DNA of 64,000 bases, taken from Rhodopseudomonas palustris. Lineage in GTDB: Bacteria > Pseudomonadota > Alphaproteobacteria > Rhizobiales > Xanthobacteraceae. Below are positions 1 through 6,496 of the stretch, piece by piece. The position numbers and the translations under genes were made by a program. The DNA lies in the NCBI RefSeq assembly GCF_003226555.1, contig NZ_QKQS01000038.1, forward strand, positions 62,001-126,000, written 5' to 3'. The notes beneath the pieces are model-generated. The model ran no database searches and was not told where the DNA came from. It saw nothing but the letters and a program-made list of their open reading frames with translations. Each line of letters begins with the position of its first letter. Positions within the stretch are counted from its first letter, which is position 1.

Positions 1-937
1 CGCGGGGGGTCCGAATTTCGGGTGCGATCACGTCGTAGAAGACATTCATGAAACGAACCAAGGAATCCTCGGTCGGTGAACCGCAGATAGCTTCAACTTG
101 GCGAAGCAGTTCGTGATTCAGATCGACTTGGCGCGGCTCCGGAATATCGAAGCCTGCTTGAATCATTTTCTCGAGATAGTGGGGCCCCTCCGAGGGATAG
201 CGCTCAGACACGATCGCCTCAGCGAGGTAGCGATCGAACACAAGTAAGTAAATAACGTTTGGCAGACGGCCAATCGACTTTACGAGGCGAAAGATCAATA
301 GCGCCTCATCGGGCGAAAGCCGATCGATGTCATCGATCACGATAAGAAATCGCTTCTTCTGTTCTCCGAGAACCTTCGTCAGGTCAGCGTGAAGTTTTTC
401 GACCGTATCTTCCGCATGGATCAGATCGGAAAACCATGACATGGTCCCCGCAGCAACGGAGCCAATGCCTCGCGCCCCAGCGAGGTCAGCTCCAGCGCTA
501 ACGACAGAACCCGCGCGCAAGAGCCGCGCGCCGATTTTTGGAAGCACCTTTCTGAACTGGTCACCTAGTGACGGACCAAGACCAGCATAAAGCTCGCGAA
601 AAAAGGCGAGCGCCAACGCCTCCTCCCCCCGAAACCACCAGCACGCGAAATTAACCACCGCAATCTCATCGTTCTCGATGGCATCCGTTAGATGGTGCAG
701 TATTAGGTTGACGGCGCTGCTCTTGCCTGAGCCCCATGGCCCATTCAACGCAATAACAGTCCCCTCAGGAGCACGCATTTTACGGATGCTGGCAGCGAGT
801 GCTTTGGCGAAAGGATCAATTCCAAACCTGTCGTCGGTTGGTTCGGTAATAGGCTTATCGTTGCGGGGGCCTTCGATGTCCTTCAAAGCGTCACCAATTT
901 CTTCACCGTCAAATCGGCGTCTCACGCCCAACAGCAC
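1..937 (-). CDS. KAP-family P-loop NTPase, 3' end beyond the window
   Basis: Reading the minus strand, a frame stays open from about 974 to the window edge. It encodes a Walker A motif, GPWGSGKSS (around 730), and a Walker B, IDDIDRLSPDE (around 325). The closely spaced acidic IDDIDR pattern is typical of KAP NTPases, which are often membrane-associated and sometimes linked to phage defence. There is no in-frame ATG before the Walker A region. GTG at 937 is chosen because an AAGAG-like ribosome site lies 5 bases upstream; GTG 925 and TTG 931 are alternatives. About 312 codons are visible and the C-terminal half is missing. Base composition is visibly lower in GC than the core genes, which suggests acquisition. 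The family call is firm; function and start are uncertain. Confidence 0.8.
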   Translation of the reverse strand, partial: MLLGVRRRFDGEEIGDALKDIEGPRNDKPITEPTDDRFGIDPFAKALAASIRKMRAPEGTVIALNGPWGSGKSSAVNLILHHLTDAIENDEIAVVNFACWWFRGEEALALAFFRELYAGLGPSLGDQFRKVLPKIGARLLRAGSVVSAGADLAGARGIGSVAAGTMSWFSDLIHAEDTVEKLHADLTKVLGEQKKRFLIVIDDIDRLSPDEALLIFRLVKSIGRLPNVIYLLVFDRYLAEAIVSERYPSEGPHYLEKMIQAGFDIPEPRQVDLNHELLRQVEAICGSPTEDSLVRFMNVFYDVIAPEIRTPR

Positions 938-1046
938 GATATCTCTTACCGGGTGTATTTTGCCAGGCCGCAATCAAAAAGGCGTTTGCATTGACGTGTA
1001 GTGCATACGGTCAACCGCCCTATACCGTGGCCGATTTCCTCCTCGA

Positions 1047-1400
1047 CTACGCCGCCACTACGCTGATCCGCGCCGCCGCGCGCGAGCGTGGCTTTTTGCG
1101 GATGACGATTTCGATATCCTGATCGAGCGCGGTGAGCAGCGTCATCAGCCGCTCGACCGAAAAGCCTTCCAGTTTGTAGTTTCGCAAGGCCGAGACCTTG
1201 GGCTGGTTGATCCCGAGCCGCACGGCGGCGGCGGCTTGGCTCAGGCGAGCGCGGTCGATCAACGCGTTCAAAGCATGGGCGAGCCTGAGCTTGGTCTGCC
1301 TCTCCTCTGCGTCGGGCATGCCCAGGTCCGCAAACACATTGCCGCTGCCGCGAGTGATCTCGGCTGCCGTGTCTTTGTTAGTGATCATTCTCGCCATCAT
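1047..1400 (-). CDS. HigA-like XRE antitoxin
   Basis: A 117-residue protein with a helix-turn-helix around residues 52-75 (LSQAAAAVRLGINQPKVSAL) and the tail FSVERLMTLLTALDQDIEIVI, which is typical of XRE antitoxins paired with Gp49-like HigB toxins. It should neutralise the toxin encoded just upstream and bind DNA to repress the operon. It overlaps the toxin by 23 bp. ATGs at 1400, 1397 and 1388 are all possible; the GACGAGG upstream favours 1400 or 1397. Its C-terminus is rich in Arg and Ala. Toxin-first gene order matches HigBA systems. Family assignment is confident. Confidence 0.88.
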   Translation of the reverse strand: MMARMITNKDTAAEITRGSGNVFADLGMPDAEERQTKLRLAHALNALIDRARLSQAAAAVRLGINQPKVSALRNYKLEGFSVERLMTLLTALDQDIEIVIRKKPRSRAAARISVVAA

Positions 1401-1761
1401 GAGCCTCGTCGTCTTGTCGTGCGAACTTAAGCCGCCGCGCAATGAGTTCGATATCGCCGCGTGCGGTTCGGATCCCGCGCGGCGACTTCTTCTGGAATGC
1501 GTGCAGCACGTAGACCGCGTGCCGGAAGCGCACCGTATAGACCGCCCGATAGGTGTCACCGTCGAAATCATCGACCATTTCGAACACGCCCGGCCCCTCA
1601 CCCTTCCAGGGCTTGGCGCGCGGATGCTTACCGCCGAACTGGGCCAGCCCCAGCGCATTGCCGATCTCGCGCTGCACCGGCAACGGAAAGGCGCAAAGGT
1701 CGTCTTTCGATGACCCCACCCAGCGGAGCGGCTTTTCCCCACTCACAAGTTTCGGTCGCAT
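1378..1761 (-). CDS. HigB-like RelE-superfamily toxin (phage Gp49-like)
   Basis: A 127-residue protein starting MRPKLVSGEKPLRWVGSS. It carries the family motifs GKHPRAKPWKGEG, FDGDTYRAVYTVRF and VYVLHAFQKKSPRGI. Members are ribosome-dependent mRNA endonucleases. ATG 1761 is preferred because homologues begin near the KPLRWVGSSKDDL block; an upstream TTG would add 13 residues. The gene is followed by its antitoxin with overlap. Upstream lie a perfect 6-bp-arm palindrome (1768-1783) and a GTTC-N7-GTTC SOS box (1803-1817). The operon is therefore probably controlled both by its own antitoxin and by LexA. Confidence 0.88.
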   Translation of the reverse strand: MRPKLVSGEKPLRWVGSSKDDLCAFPLPVQREIGNALGLAQFGGKHPRAKPWKGEGPGVFEMVDDFDGDTYRAVYTVRFRHAVYVLHAFQKKSPRGIRTARGDIELIARRLKFARQDDEAHDGENDH

Positions 1762-1767
1762 GACAAT

Positions 1768-1783
1768 ATCCCAGTTTTGGGAT
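1768..1783. promoter_or_regulatory. Palindromic operator of the higBA-like operon
   Basis: ATCCCA-GTTT-TGGGAT is a perfect inverted repeat whose nearest end is 7 bp upstream of the toxin ATG. The position fits an antitoxin autoregulation site; this function is inferred. Confidence 0.6.
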
Positions 1784-1802
1784 GCGAACAACGACAACAA
1801 AT

Positions 1803-1817
1803 GTTCTCATTTTGTTC
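1803..1817. promoter_or_regulatory. LexA (SOS) box upstream of the higBA-like operon
   Basis: The sequence is GTTC-TCATTTT-GTTC, an exact match to the alphaproteobacterial LexA consensus GTTC-N7-GTTC. It is centred about 49 bp upstream of the toxin start. The same exact form occurs in this window upstream of recA (27328-27342), which supports the call. Confidence 0.75.
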
Positions 1818-1861
1818 TTATCATACAGAGTGAGGACCGGCAAGGTTTCGAGGCAGAGTTA

Positions 1862-2680
1862 TTACTTCCCCGCAAACAGCCCGTTCAGTTCCGCGCCCTT
1901 GGTCGCTCCGGCGAATGCCGTGAACGTGCCCTGCTCGGCGATCTCGCGCGCGGCGCCGAGGAAGCCGGCCCAGGCGCAGCGCGCCAGCGAGCCGCCGACG
2001 CTGATGCGGCGGACGCCGAGGTCGGCGAGCATCGGCACCGTCATGCTCGGCTGCGCGATCAGCACGTTGAGCGGCTTCGGCGCCACCGCCTTCACCAGCG
2101 TGATGATCTCGACCTCGGTGGTGACGCCCGGCGCGTACAGGCAATCGGCGCCGGCCTCGGCGAACGCCACCAGCCGCGCGGTGGTCTTGGCGAGATCGCG
2201 CTCGCCCTTGAAGAAACCCTCGCAGCGCGCCACCAACACGACGTCCTTACCCGACGCGTCAATCGTCGCCCGCGCCGCCTTGATCCGCTCGGCGGCGAGC
2301 GCGTCGTCGTAAAACGGCTGCGCCGGATCGGTGGTCGTATTCTCGATCGACAGCCCGGCAGTGCCGGTGGCGATCGCGCGCGTGACATTGGCGGCGACGC
2401 CGTCGGGGCTGTCGGCAAAGCCGTTCTCGAAATCGGCATTAATCGGCAGATCCACCGCCGCGCACAGCGTGGTCAGATGCGCCAGCACGTCGTCGCAGCT
2501 CACCTGATTGTCCGCCCGCCCCGCCGACCACGCAAAGCCGGCACTGGTCGAGGCCAGCGCCTGAAATCCAAGCGACGCCAGCGCCCGCGCCGAGCCGACA
2601 TCCCACGGATTCGGCAGCACGAAGCAGCCGGACTCGTGCAGCTTGCGAAACGTGGCCCGCTTGGCGGCGGTGCTGATCAT
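1862..2680 (-). CDS. Isocitrate lyase/phosphoenolpyruvate mutase family protein
   Basis: A 272-residue cytoplasmic protein of the ICL/PEP-mutase superfamily, whose members cleave or form C-C or C-P bonds in 2-oxo acid substrates using Mg2+. The pattern LPNPWDVGSARAL at the start, NADFENGF (metal-binding D-x-E) near residue 80, and VARCEGF further on are typical. The catalytic KKCGH loop of true isocitrate lyases is not visible, so this is probably one of the oxaloacetase or 2-methylisocitrate-lyase-like enzymes of unknown substrate. ATG 2680 has a good AGGGAGA site. Extension of the open frame to 3034 is spurious. It stands alone between the toxin operon and a 460-bp gap. Confidence 0.85.
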   Translation of the reverse strand: MISTAAKRATFRKLHESGCFVLPNPWDVGSARALASLGFQALASTSAGFAWSAGRADNQVSCDDVLAHLTTLCAAVDLPINADFENGFADSPDGVAANVTRAIATGTAGLSIENTTTDPAQPFYDDALAAERIKAARATIDASGKDVVLVARCEGFFKGERDLAKTTARLVAFAEAGADCLYAPGVTTEVEIITLVKAVAPKPLNVLIAQPSMTVPMLADLGVRRISVGGSLARCAWAGFLGAAREIAEQGTFTAFAGATKGAELNGLFAGK

Positions 2681-3142
2681 CGGCGATCTCCCTGTGATGT
2701 TGGCTGGTGTTGGCGGGACGCTAGCACGGGGCCGGTCGCAGCGTCGAAGCCGCCCATGACAGCCGAGGTGTCCCACCCTGCGACAGCCGCCATCCCACGC
2801 CTTAACGTTCCGAACGCAGCCGGAACAAAGCGGTGACGAATCACAGCGAATCGGGCCGGGCAGGAAGCTGCGCACTGCATCTCGCGCGTAGGCGAGCTTG
2901 CGCACACAAGAGATGGACATGCGCAAACGCAGCACGACCGGGCCGAGGGCGATAAACGTTAACGAGAGAGACCGGGGGACAGCGCGCTGGCGCTGAAGCG
3001 GAGTGAACGCGCCTCGGACGAAACTGTCGGTCATTCACGCGCCAAACAGCCAAGCCTCTGCTCGCCCCGCCGACTCCATTCCAAAGGGGATCTTTTGGGT
3101 TTTCAGCCGTTTAGGTGATATAAGAAGGAGGGAGAAAATCCG
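2681..3142. other. Gene-free stretch of 462 bp
   Basis: Open frames here on the minus strand are arginine-, alanine- and cysteine-rich extensions or shadows without ribosome sites. An AT-richer segment at about 3085-3130 containing GATATAAG probably holds the promoter of the next plus-strand gene. No repeat or RNA was recognised. Confidence 0.5.
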
Positions 3143-3382
3143 ATGTCCGGCCACCGCAATGCTGCTGCCGACTTGATCGCGGATCTGGCGCGGCGGCACC
3201 GGGTTGAGCTTACCGCGACGGAATCCGATGTCCTCGCGCGGCACATCAGCCGGCTGGCGGGTGACGATGTCGTTTTGGACGATATCGAGCAGACGTTGAT
3301 GTCCCTGCAGCGCGCGGGACATCTGAGCCGACGCGAATTGTTGCGCTTGCAAGCGCGCTATCTGCGCGAATCCAGGCCGTGA
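3143..3382 (+). CDS. Small helical protein, probable former partner of a Fic protein
   Basis: A 79-residue, mostly helical protein starting MSGHRNAAADLIADLARRH, with a strong GGAGGGAG ribosome site. Its stop overlaps (GTGA) a GTG start at 3379 that begins a truncated Fic-like reading frame, so the two were probably a translationally coupled pair. I recall similar short proteins upstream of Fic-domain genes in Rhizobiales, which suggests an antitoxin or accessory role, but the canonical Fic-inhibition motif (S/T-xxx-E-G/N) is not evident. It is a real gene by ribosome site and coding pattern; function is inferred from context only. Confidence 0.65.
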   Translation: MSGHRNAAADLIADLARRHRVELTATESDVLARHISRLAGDDVVLDDIEQTLMSLQRAGHLSRRELLRLQARYLRESRP

Positions 3383-3465
3383 CGCTCGAACCCTTCGGCG
3401 ATTTTGAGACGCAAGGCTATTTTGCTGACGATCAGCTAGCAGGACAGAGCAGCATCATCCCATAG
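3379..3465 (+). pseudogene. 5' remnant of a Fic-domain gene
   Basis: GTG at 3379 opens a 28-codon frame that begins VTLEPFGDFETQGY. This matches the N-terminal signature of alphaproteobacterial Fic/DOC proteins (FGDFETRGYLRN). After codon 14 the sequence no longer resembles the family and the frame ends at 3463-3465. The rest of the Fic domain, including the HPFxxGNGR active site, is absent. This appears to be a deletion remnant leaving the upstream small gene without its toxin. Confidence 0.55.
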
Positions 3466-3509
3466 CTCAAGCTGCGCAATACGCTTCGCTATTACGCCCT
3501 ACGGGCTTG

Positions 3510-3971
3510 CTAAGCAGGCTTTGAAAACTCATTGGCGCAGGCCTCTTCGAGCGCCTGCATAGCGCATGTGGTCATCGTGCTCGCAATCTGCCAAGCATTG
3601 AAGAGCTCATCGTGCAAATTCTCAAGATCCGCGATCATCGCATCACGACCTTCGTCAGTCTGGATCTTGAGGTGATTCCTTTCAAAGAATCCATGGTTCA
3701 ATCGATTGCGCGCCCGCACAGCAGATACAAAGCGATCACTTATATCTTCGTTGATTTCAACGCAGGCCTTCAGAGAGCTAAACAGATTACCTAACGTGCT
3801 TCGGTCTATTTGATCGAGCGCCGATTGGGCGGCCTCAGCATCCGGAAAAACGTGCCAACCGTTCTTCAGGCCCTTAGCACACAGAATCAGCGTACCCAGC
3901 TCAACTTCGAACAATTGAGCTGCCTCTGCAGTTATTCCGAACTTTGCATAAAGTTGATCTCGCGTCGCCAT
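3510..3971 (-). CDS. Hypothetical HEPN-like protein, low GC
   Basis: A 153-residue, probably all-helical cytoplasmic protein. Residues 88-93 read RNRLNH, an R-x4-H motif like that of HEPN RNases and HEPN-type toxins, followed by GFFERNHLKIQT. Codon use and GC are markedly lower (near 50%) than flanking genes, suggesting horizontal transfer. It lies alone among several toxin-antitoxin genes with no minimal nucleotidyltransferase beside it. I do not recognise the family with certainty. The HEPN suggestion rests on the motif, the size and the context. Confidence 0.6.
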   Translation of the reverse strand: MATRDQLYAKFGITAEAAQLFEVELGTLILCAKGLKNGWHVFPDAEAAQSALDQIDRSTLGNLFSSLKACVEINEDISDRFVSAVRARNRLNHGFFERNHLKIQTDEGRDAMIADLENLHDELFNAWQIASTMTTCAMQALEEACANEFSKPA

Positions 3972-4030
3972 CAGTCAATCGATGCTCGCATCGATATTAA
4001 GCACAACTATCTCCAGCACTATAAAGCATC

Positions 4031-4513
4031 TCATCCGATCCCCACCACCTCCAACTCCTGCGCGCCCTTCCCCACCACGTCGCCGACGCTCTTGCCTATC
4101 AGCAGCCGCGCCACCGGCGAGGCGAACGAGATCGTGCCCTGCTTGGGGTCGGCTTCGTCTTCGCCGACAATGCGGTAGGTTTGGACGCGGCCGTCGGCGC
4201 GGCGGAAGGTGACGGTGGAGCCGAACGCGACCTCGTCGGCGGACGGCGGATCGGGCATCATCTGCGCGGTGCGAACGCGCGCCGCGTAGTAACGGGCGTC
4301 GCGGAGCGGGATCGCTTCGGCGCGGCGGCGTTCGTTGACGTCCTCGATCGCAGCTGCGGCTTCGAGCGCGGCCTTCGCTTCCGCAAGCAGACCCTCGAGC
4401 GCGGCCAGCCCGGCGGCGGTGACGAGGTTCGGATGCGGCGAGATCGGGCGATCCGGCAGCACGGTCTCCGAGGCGGTCTCGGCACTGTCTTCCTTGGTAA
4501 AAGCGACGCTCAC
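4031..4513 (-). CDS. GreA/GreB-family elongation factor-like protein
   Basis: A 160-residue protein with an N-terminal helical half (about residues 30-90, Ala/Glu/Arg-rich, coiled-coil-like) and a C-terminal FKBP-like Gre domain. The latter has VAFGSTVTFRRADG, TYRIVGEDEADPKQGTISFASPVARLLIGKSVGD and ELEVVGIG, all hallmarks of GreA/GreB proteins that rescue backtracked RNA polymerase. The GTG at 4513 (VSVAFTKEDS) with a GGAG site is preferred over ATG 4537. It belongs to the divergent GreA/GreB or nucleoside-diphosphate-kinase-regulator-like branch, not classical greA. Which polymerase activity it retains is unknown. Confidence 0.82.
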   Translation of the reverse strand: MSVAFTKEDSAETASETVLPDRPISPHPNLVTAAGLAALEGLLAEAKAALEAAAAIEDVNERRRAEAIPLRDARYYAARVRTAQMMPDPPSADEVAFGSTVTFRRADGRVQTYRIVGEDEADPKQGTISFASPVARLLIGKSVGDVVGKGAQELEVVGIG

Positions 4514-4576
4514 TTCATAACTCCATCTCGGCACCAAAACGGCACCGCTACATCAGCCATCGGCCAGTTTCGGATT

Positions 4577-4930
4577 TCAGCTCTCGACCTCTACGTGCCG
4601 TCCCGGTTCCATCCGGTCGTGCAGGACGCGGACGATCTCGATCAGGCCTGGCTCGAATACTCGATAGAAGATCACATGGACCGGCCGGCCGACCGGGGGC
4701 TCCAAGCTGTCATTCCGACTATGCCGGATGTGAAAACTCCGGACACCTGCGAATAGTTCGCCGTGATCGACCGTCGAGCGCCCCTTCGGATCCGCTGCAA
4801 TGCGCCGCAGGGCTGCGGAGAGGAGAGCGCGATAACGGACGCGCGCATCGACGCCGTGCAGCGTCTCGCTGTTGCGCAGCACCGCGGCGATATCCGCCCT
4901 CGCCGCCGGTGAGAGCCGATAGCGTGCCAC
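4577..4930 (-). CDS. ParE-like toxin of the RelE/ParE superfamily
   Basis: A 117-residue protein, GTG start, MARYRLSPAARADIAAVL. The family pattern continues with GVRSFHIRHSRND and HVIFYRVFEPGLIEIVRVLHDRMEPGRH, the C-terminal strand and helix conserved in ParE toxins, which typically poison DNA gyrase. It follows the antitoxin gene by 3 bp, so the pair is co-transcribed. The catalytic mRNA-cleavage residues of RelE are not expected in ParE. Confidence 0.87.
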   Translation of the reverse strand: MARYRLSPAARADIAAVLRNSETLHGVDARVRYRALLSAALRRIAADPKGRSTVDHGELFAGVRSFHIRHSRNDSLEPPVGRPVHVIFYRVFEPGLIEIVRVLHDRMEPGRHVEVES

Positions 4931-4933
4931 GGA

Positions 4934-5206
4934 TCACCGCGGATCGGACGCGGCAAGGTCGTCCAGCGCGGCGTCGAGGTCAGCATCTTCCACCTCGGTG
5001 AATTCGCCGCGATCCAATGCGTCGAGTCCGGCTTTGAGCTGCGTGCGCAGCAGTTCGAGCCGCAATTCGTCGGACCTCAGGCGATGCTGCAAACCACGCA
5101 CGGCATCACGGATCGCCTCGCTGGCATCCTGGTACTTGCCGGCGCGGACGATATCCTCCACGAACGCGTCCTGCTCGTCGGTGAGATTGACGTGACGGGT
5201 CGGCAT
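4934..5206 (-). CDS. ParD-like ribbon-helix-helix antitoxin
   Basis: A 90-residue protein. An N-terminal ribbon-helix-helix (residues 1-45: MPTRHVNLTDEQDAFVEDIV, then GKYQDASEAIRDAVR) binds DNA. The acidic C-terminal tail (FTEVEDADLDAALDDL) should wrap and neutralise the ParE toxin encoded 3 bp downstream. ATG 5206 has an AAGGAG site 7 bases upstream, so the longer frame to 5257 is rejected. Like other ParD proteins it probably represses its own promoter. Confidence 0.9.
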   Translation of the reverse strand: MPTRHVNLTDEQDAFVEDIVRAGKYQDASEAIRDAVRGLQHRLRSDELRLELLRTQLKAGLDALDRGEFTEVEDADLDAALDDLAASDPR

Positions 5207-5281
5207 GGTGGAACTCCTTGAGCCATCGAGACTAACCCGATCGGCAAATTTCGCCAACCGGCCCCGCTATGCGTTGCCGCC

Positions 5282-5683
5282 TCAGTTCGCCCGCGTCCAG
5301 GTCGAGGATTTGCAGATCAGGCCGCCCATCGCGCAGCCCTGGGTGGTCAGGGTGGCGCCGGACAGGCTCATCTTGCCGGTGTAGGTCTTGCCATCCTCCG
5401 GATTGAAGGCGCTGCCGGCCCAGGCGTTCGGCCCGGTGGGCTTCATGTCGAAGAACACCTTCTGGCCGACCTTGGCGGGGGTCTCGACGCCCGGCTTGAT
5501 CCACACCAGCGTGCCGCAGACCGCGCCGCCGCACGGCGCGAACTTGACCTTGGAGGCGCCGGTATCGCGCAGCCAGGTGCCGACGACGTCGTCGGCCCGC
5601 GCGGCTGTGGTCGCTGCGATCGCGGCCAGCAGGCCGAGTCCGGCGAGCCATCCCGCCCGGCGCATGGTCGATGTCGTCATCAT
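5282..5683 (-). CDS. Exported DUF2147-family protein
   Basis: A 133-residue protein with a signal peptide (residues 1-30, cleavage after AAR-A), then DDVVGTWLRDTGASKVKFAPCGGAVCGTLVWI, the start of the DUF2147 fold, and a GKTYTGKMSLSGATLTTQGC block. Cysteines (CGGAVCG, QGC, ICKSS) may form disulfides in the periplasm. The function of the family is unknown. ATGs at 5683 and 5680 follow a GGGAGGGG site. It is a single gene between ParDE and VapBC. Confidence 0.85.
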   Translation of the reverse strand: MMTTSTMRRAGWLAGLGLLAAIAATTAARADDVVGTWLRDTGASKVKFAPCGGAVCGTLVWIKPGVETPAKVGQKVFFDMKPTGPNAWAGSAFNPEDGKTYTGKMSLSGATLTTQGCAMGGLICKSSTWTRAN

Positions 5684-5798
5684 GTCCCCTCCCGATTGCT
5701 TGTGCTGCGGCGAGCCGCCGCTTGGTAAGAGCTGAACGTGCGCCGCGTCGCAAGTCAACGGGGCCTGCCGAACGCAAACAACTCGCTTGCCGGAAAGA

Positions 5799-6200
5799 TC
5801 ACGCCAGCCAGTTCTCGACTGCCAAGCCCTGCACGCGGCCAAACTCCTGCGTGTTCGCGGTGACGATAGTCGCACCGACCGACTTGGCATGAGCTGCGAT
5901 CAGCAGGTCGTTGCTGCCGATCGGCGTGCCGGCCGCTTCGAGAGAACAGCGGATCGCCCCATAGGCTTCGTCGGCAGGCGGCTCGAACGGCAGCACGTCG
6001 ATTTCCTCGAGCAGATCGGCGACGGCCTTGGTCAATCTGACCGACCCGCTCTTGGCGCAGCCGTAGCGGAGTTCGGCGGCGACGATGATACTCGTGCAGA
6101 CGTTCCGTTCACCGACCTCGGCGATGCGGCGAACAGCAGCGCCGTGCGGATTGCGGATCAGATCGGAGAGGATGTTGGTATCGAGCAGGTAGCGCGTCAC
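5799..6200 (-). CDS. VapC-like PIN-domain toxin
   Basis: A 133-residue PIN-domain ribonuclease. The metal-binding acidic residues are visible: D7 in LLDTN, E43 in AAELRYG and D98 in GSNDLLIA; the fourth position is less clear (TANTQEF). VapC toxins cut tRNA or rRNA and are held inactive by VapB. Its ATG overlaps the vapB stop (6197-6200), giving translational coupling. Confidence 0.92.
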   Translation of the reverse strand: MTRYLLDTNILSDLIRNPHGAAVRRIAEVGERNVCTSIIVAAELRYGCAKSGSVRLTKAVADLLEEIDVLPFEPPADEAYGAIRCSLEAAGTPIGSNDLLIAAHAKSVGATIVTANTQEFGRVQGLAVENWLA

Positions 6201-6433
6201 AGCACCTTCTCCGGCGCCGGCGCGGGATCATCGATGACCGGGAACGGCTCGTCGAGCGGCGTCATCGATTTCAGCAAAGCGATCAGTCCGCGTTTGCGGA
6301 TCGGCTCGATCACCAGGCGATCGCCCTCGCGATGCATGATCGCTTCATCACCGGGCATCTCGAATTCCACCGGAATGCGAACGGCCTGATTGCGACCGTT
6401 ACGGAACAGGCGGACGTGGCGCCGATCGGTCAC
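6197..6433 (-). CDS. VapB-like AbrB-fold antitoxin
   Basis: A 78-residue protein: VTDRRHVRLFRNGRNQAVRI, then PVEFEMPGDEAIMHREGDRLVIEPI. This is the swapped-hairpin AbrB DNA-binding domain, followed by a C-terminal toxin-binding tail ending in Pro- and Asp-rich sequence. The GTG at 6433 is chosen because AGGAGG sits 7 bases upstream; the frame otherwise extends to 6496 without a good site. The promoter region carries repeated GGCATATG sequences that are likely operator sites. Confidence 0.88.
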   Translation of the reverse strand: MTDRRHVRLFRNGRNQAVRIPVEFEMPGDEAIMHREGDRLVIEPIRKRGLIALLKSMTPLDEPFPVIDDPAPAPEKVL

Positions 6434-6447
6434 GGGCAGCCTCCTCT

Positions 6448-6472
6448 TGGCATATGCCAAAAACATATGCCT
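6448..6472. promoter_or_regulatory. vapBC operator (repeated GGCATATG)
   Basis: TGGCATATGCCA (6448-6459) is a perfect 12-bp palindrome. A second half-site, CATATGCC (6464-6471), repeats it five bases away. They lie just upstream of the vapB ribosome site, as expected for VapBC autorepression. A role in binding is inferred. Confidence 0.55.
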
Positions 6473-6496
6473 CACGCGATGCCCCCGCAAGGGCAC

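Noticed and set aside
2841-3053. 70-codon minus-strand frame in the 2681-3142 gap
   Set aside because: No ribosome site or family motif. Arg/Pro/Cys-rich composition is typical of non-coding GC-rich DNA.
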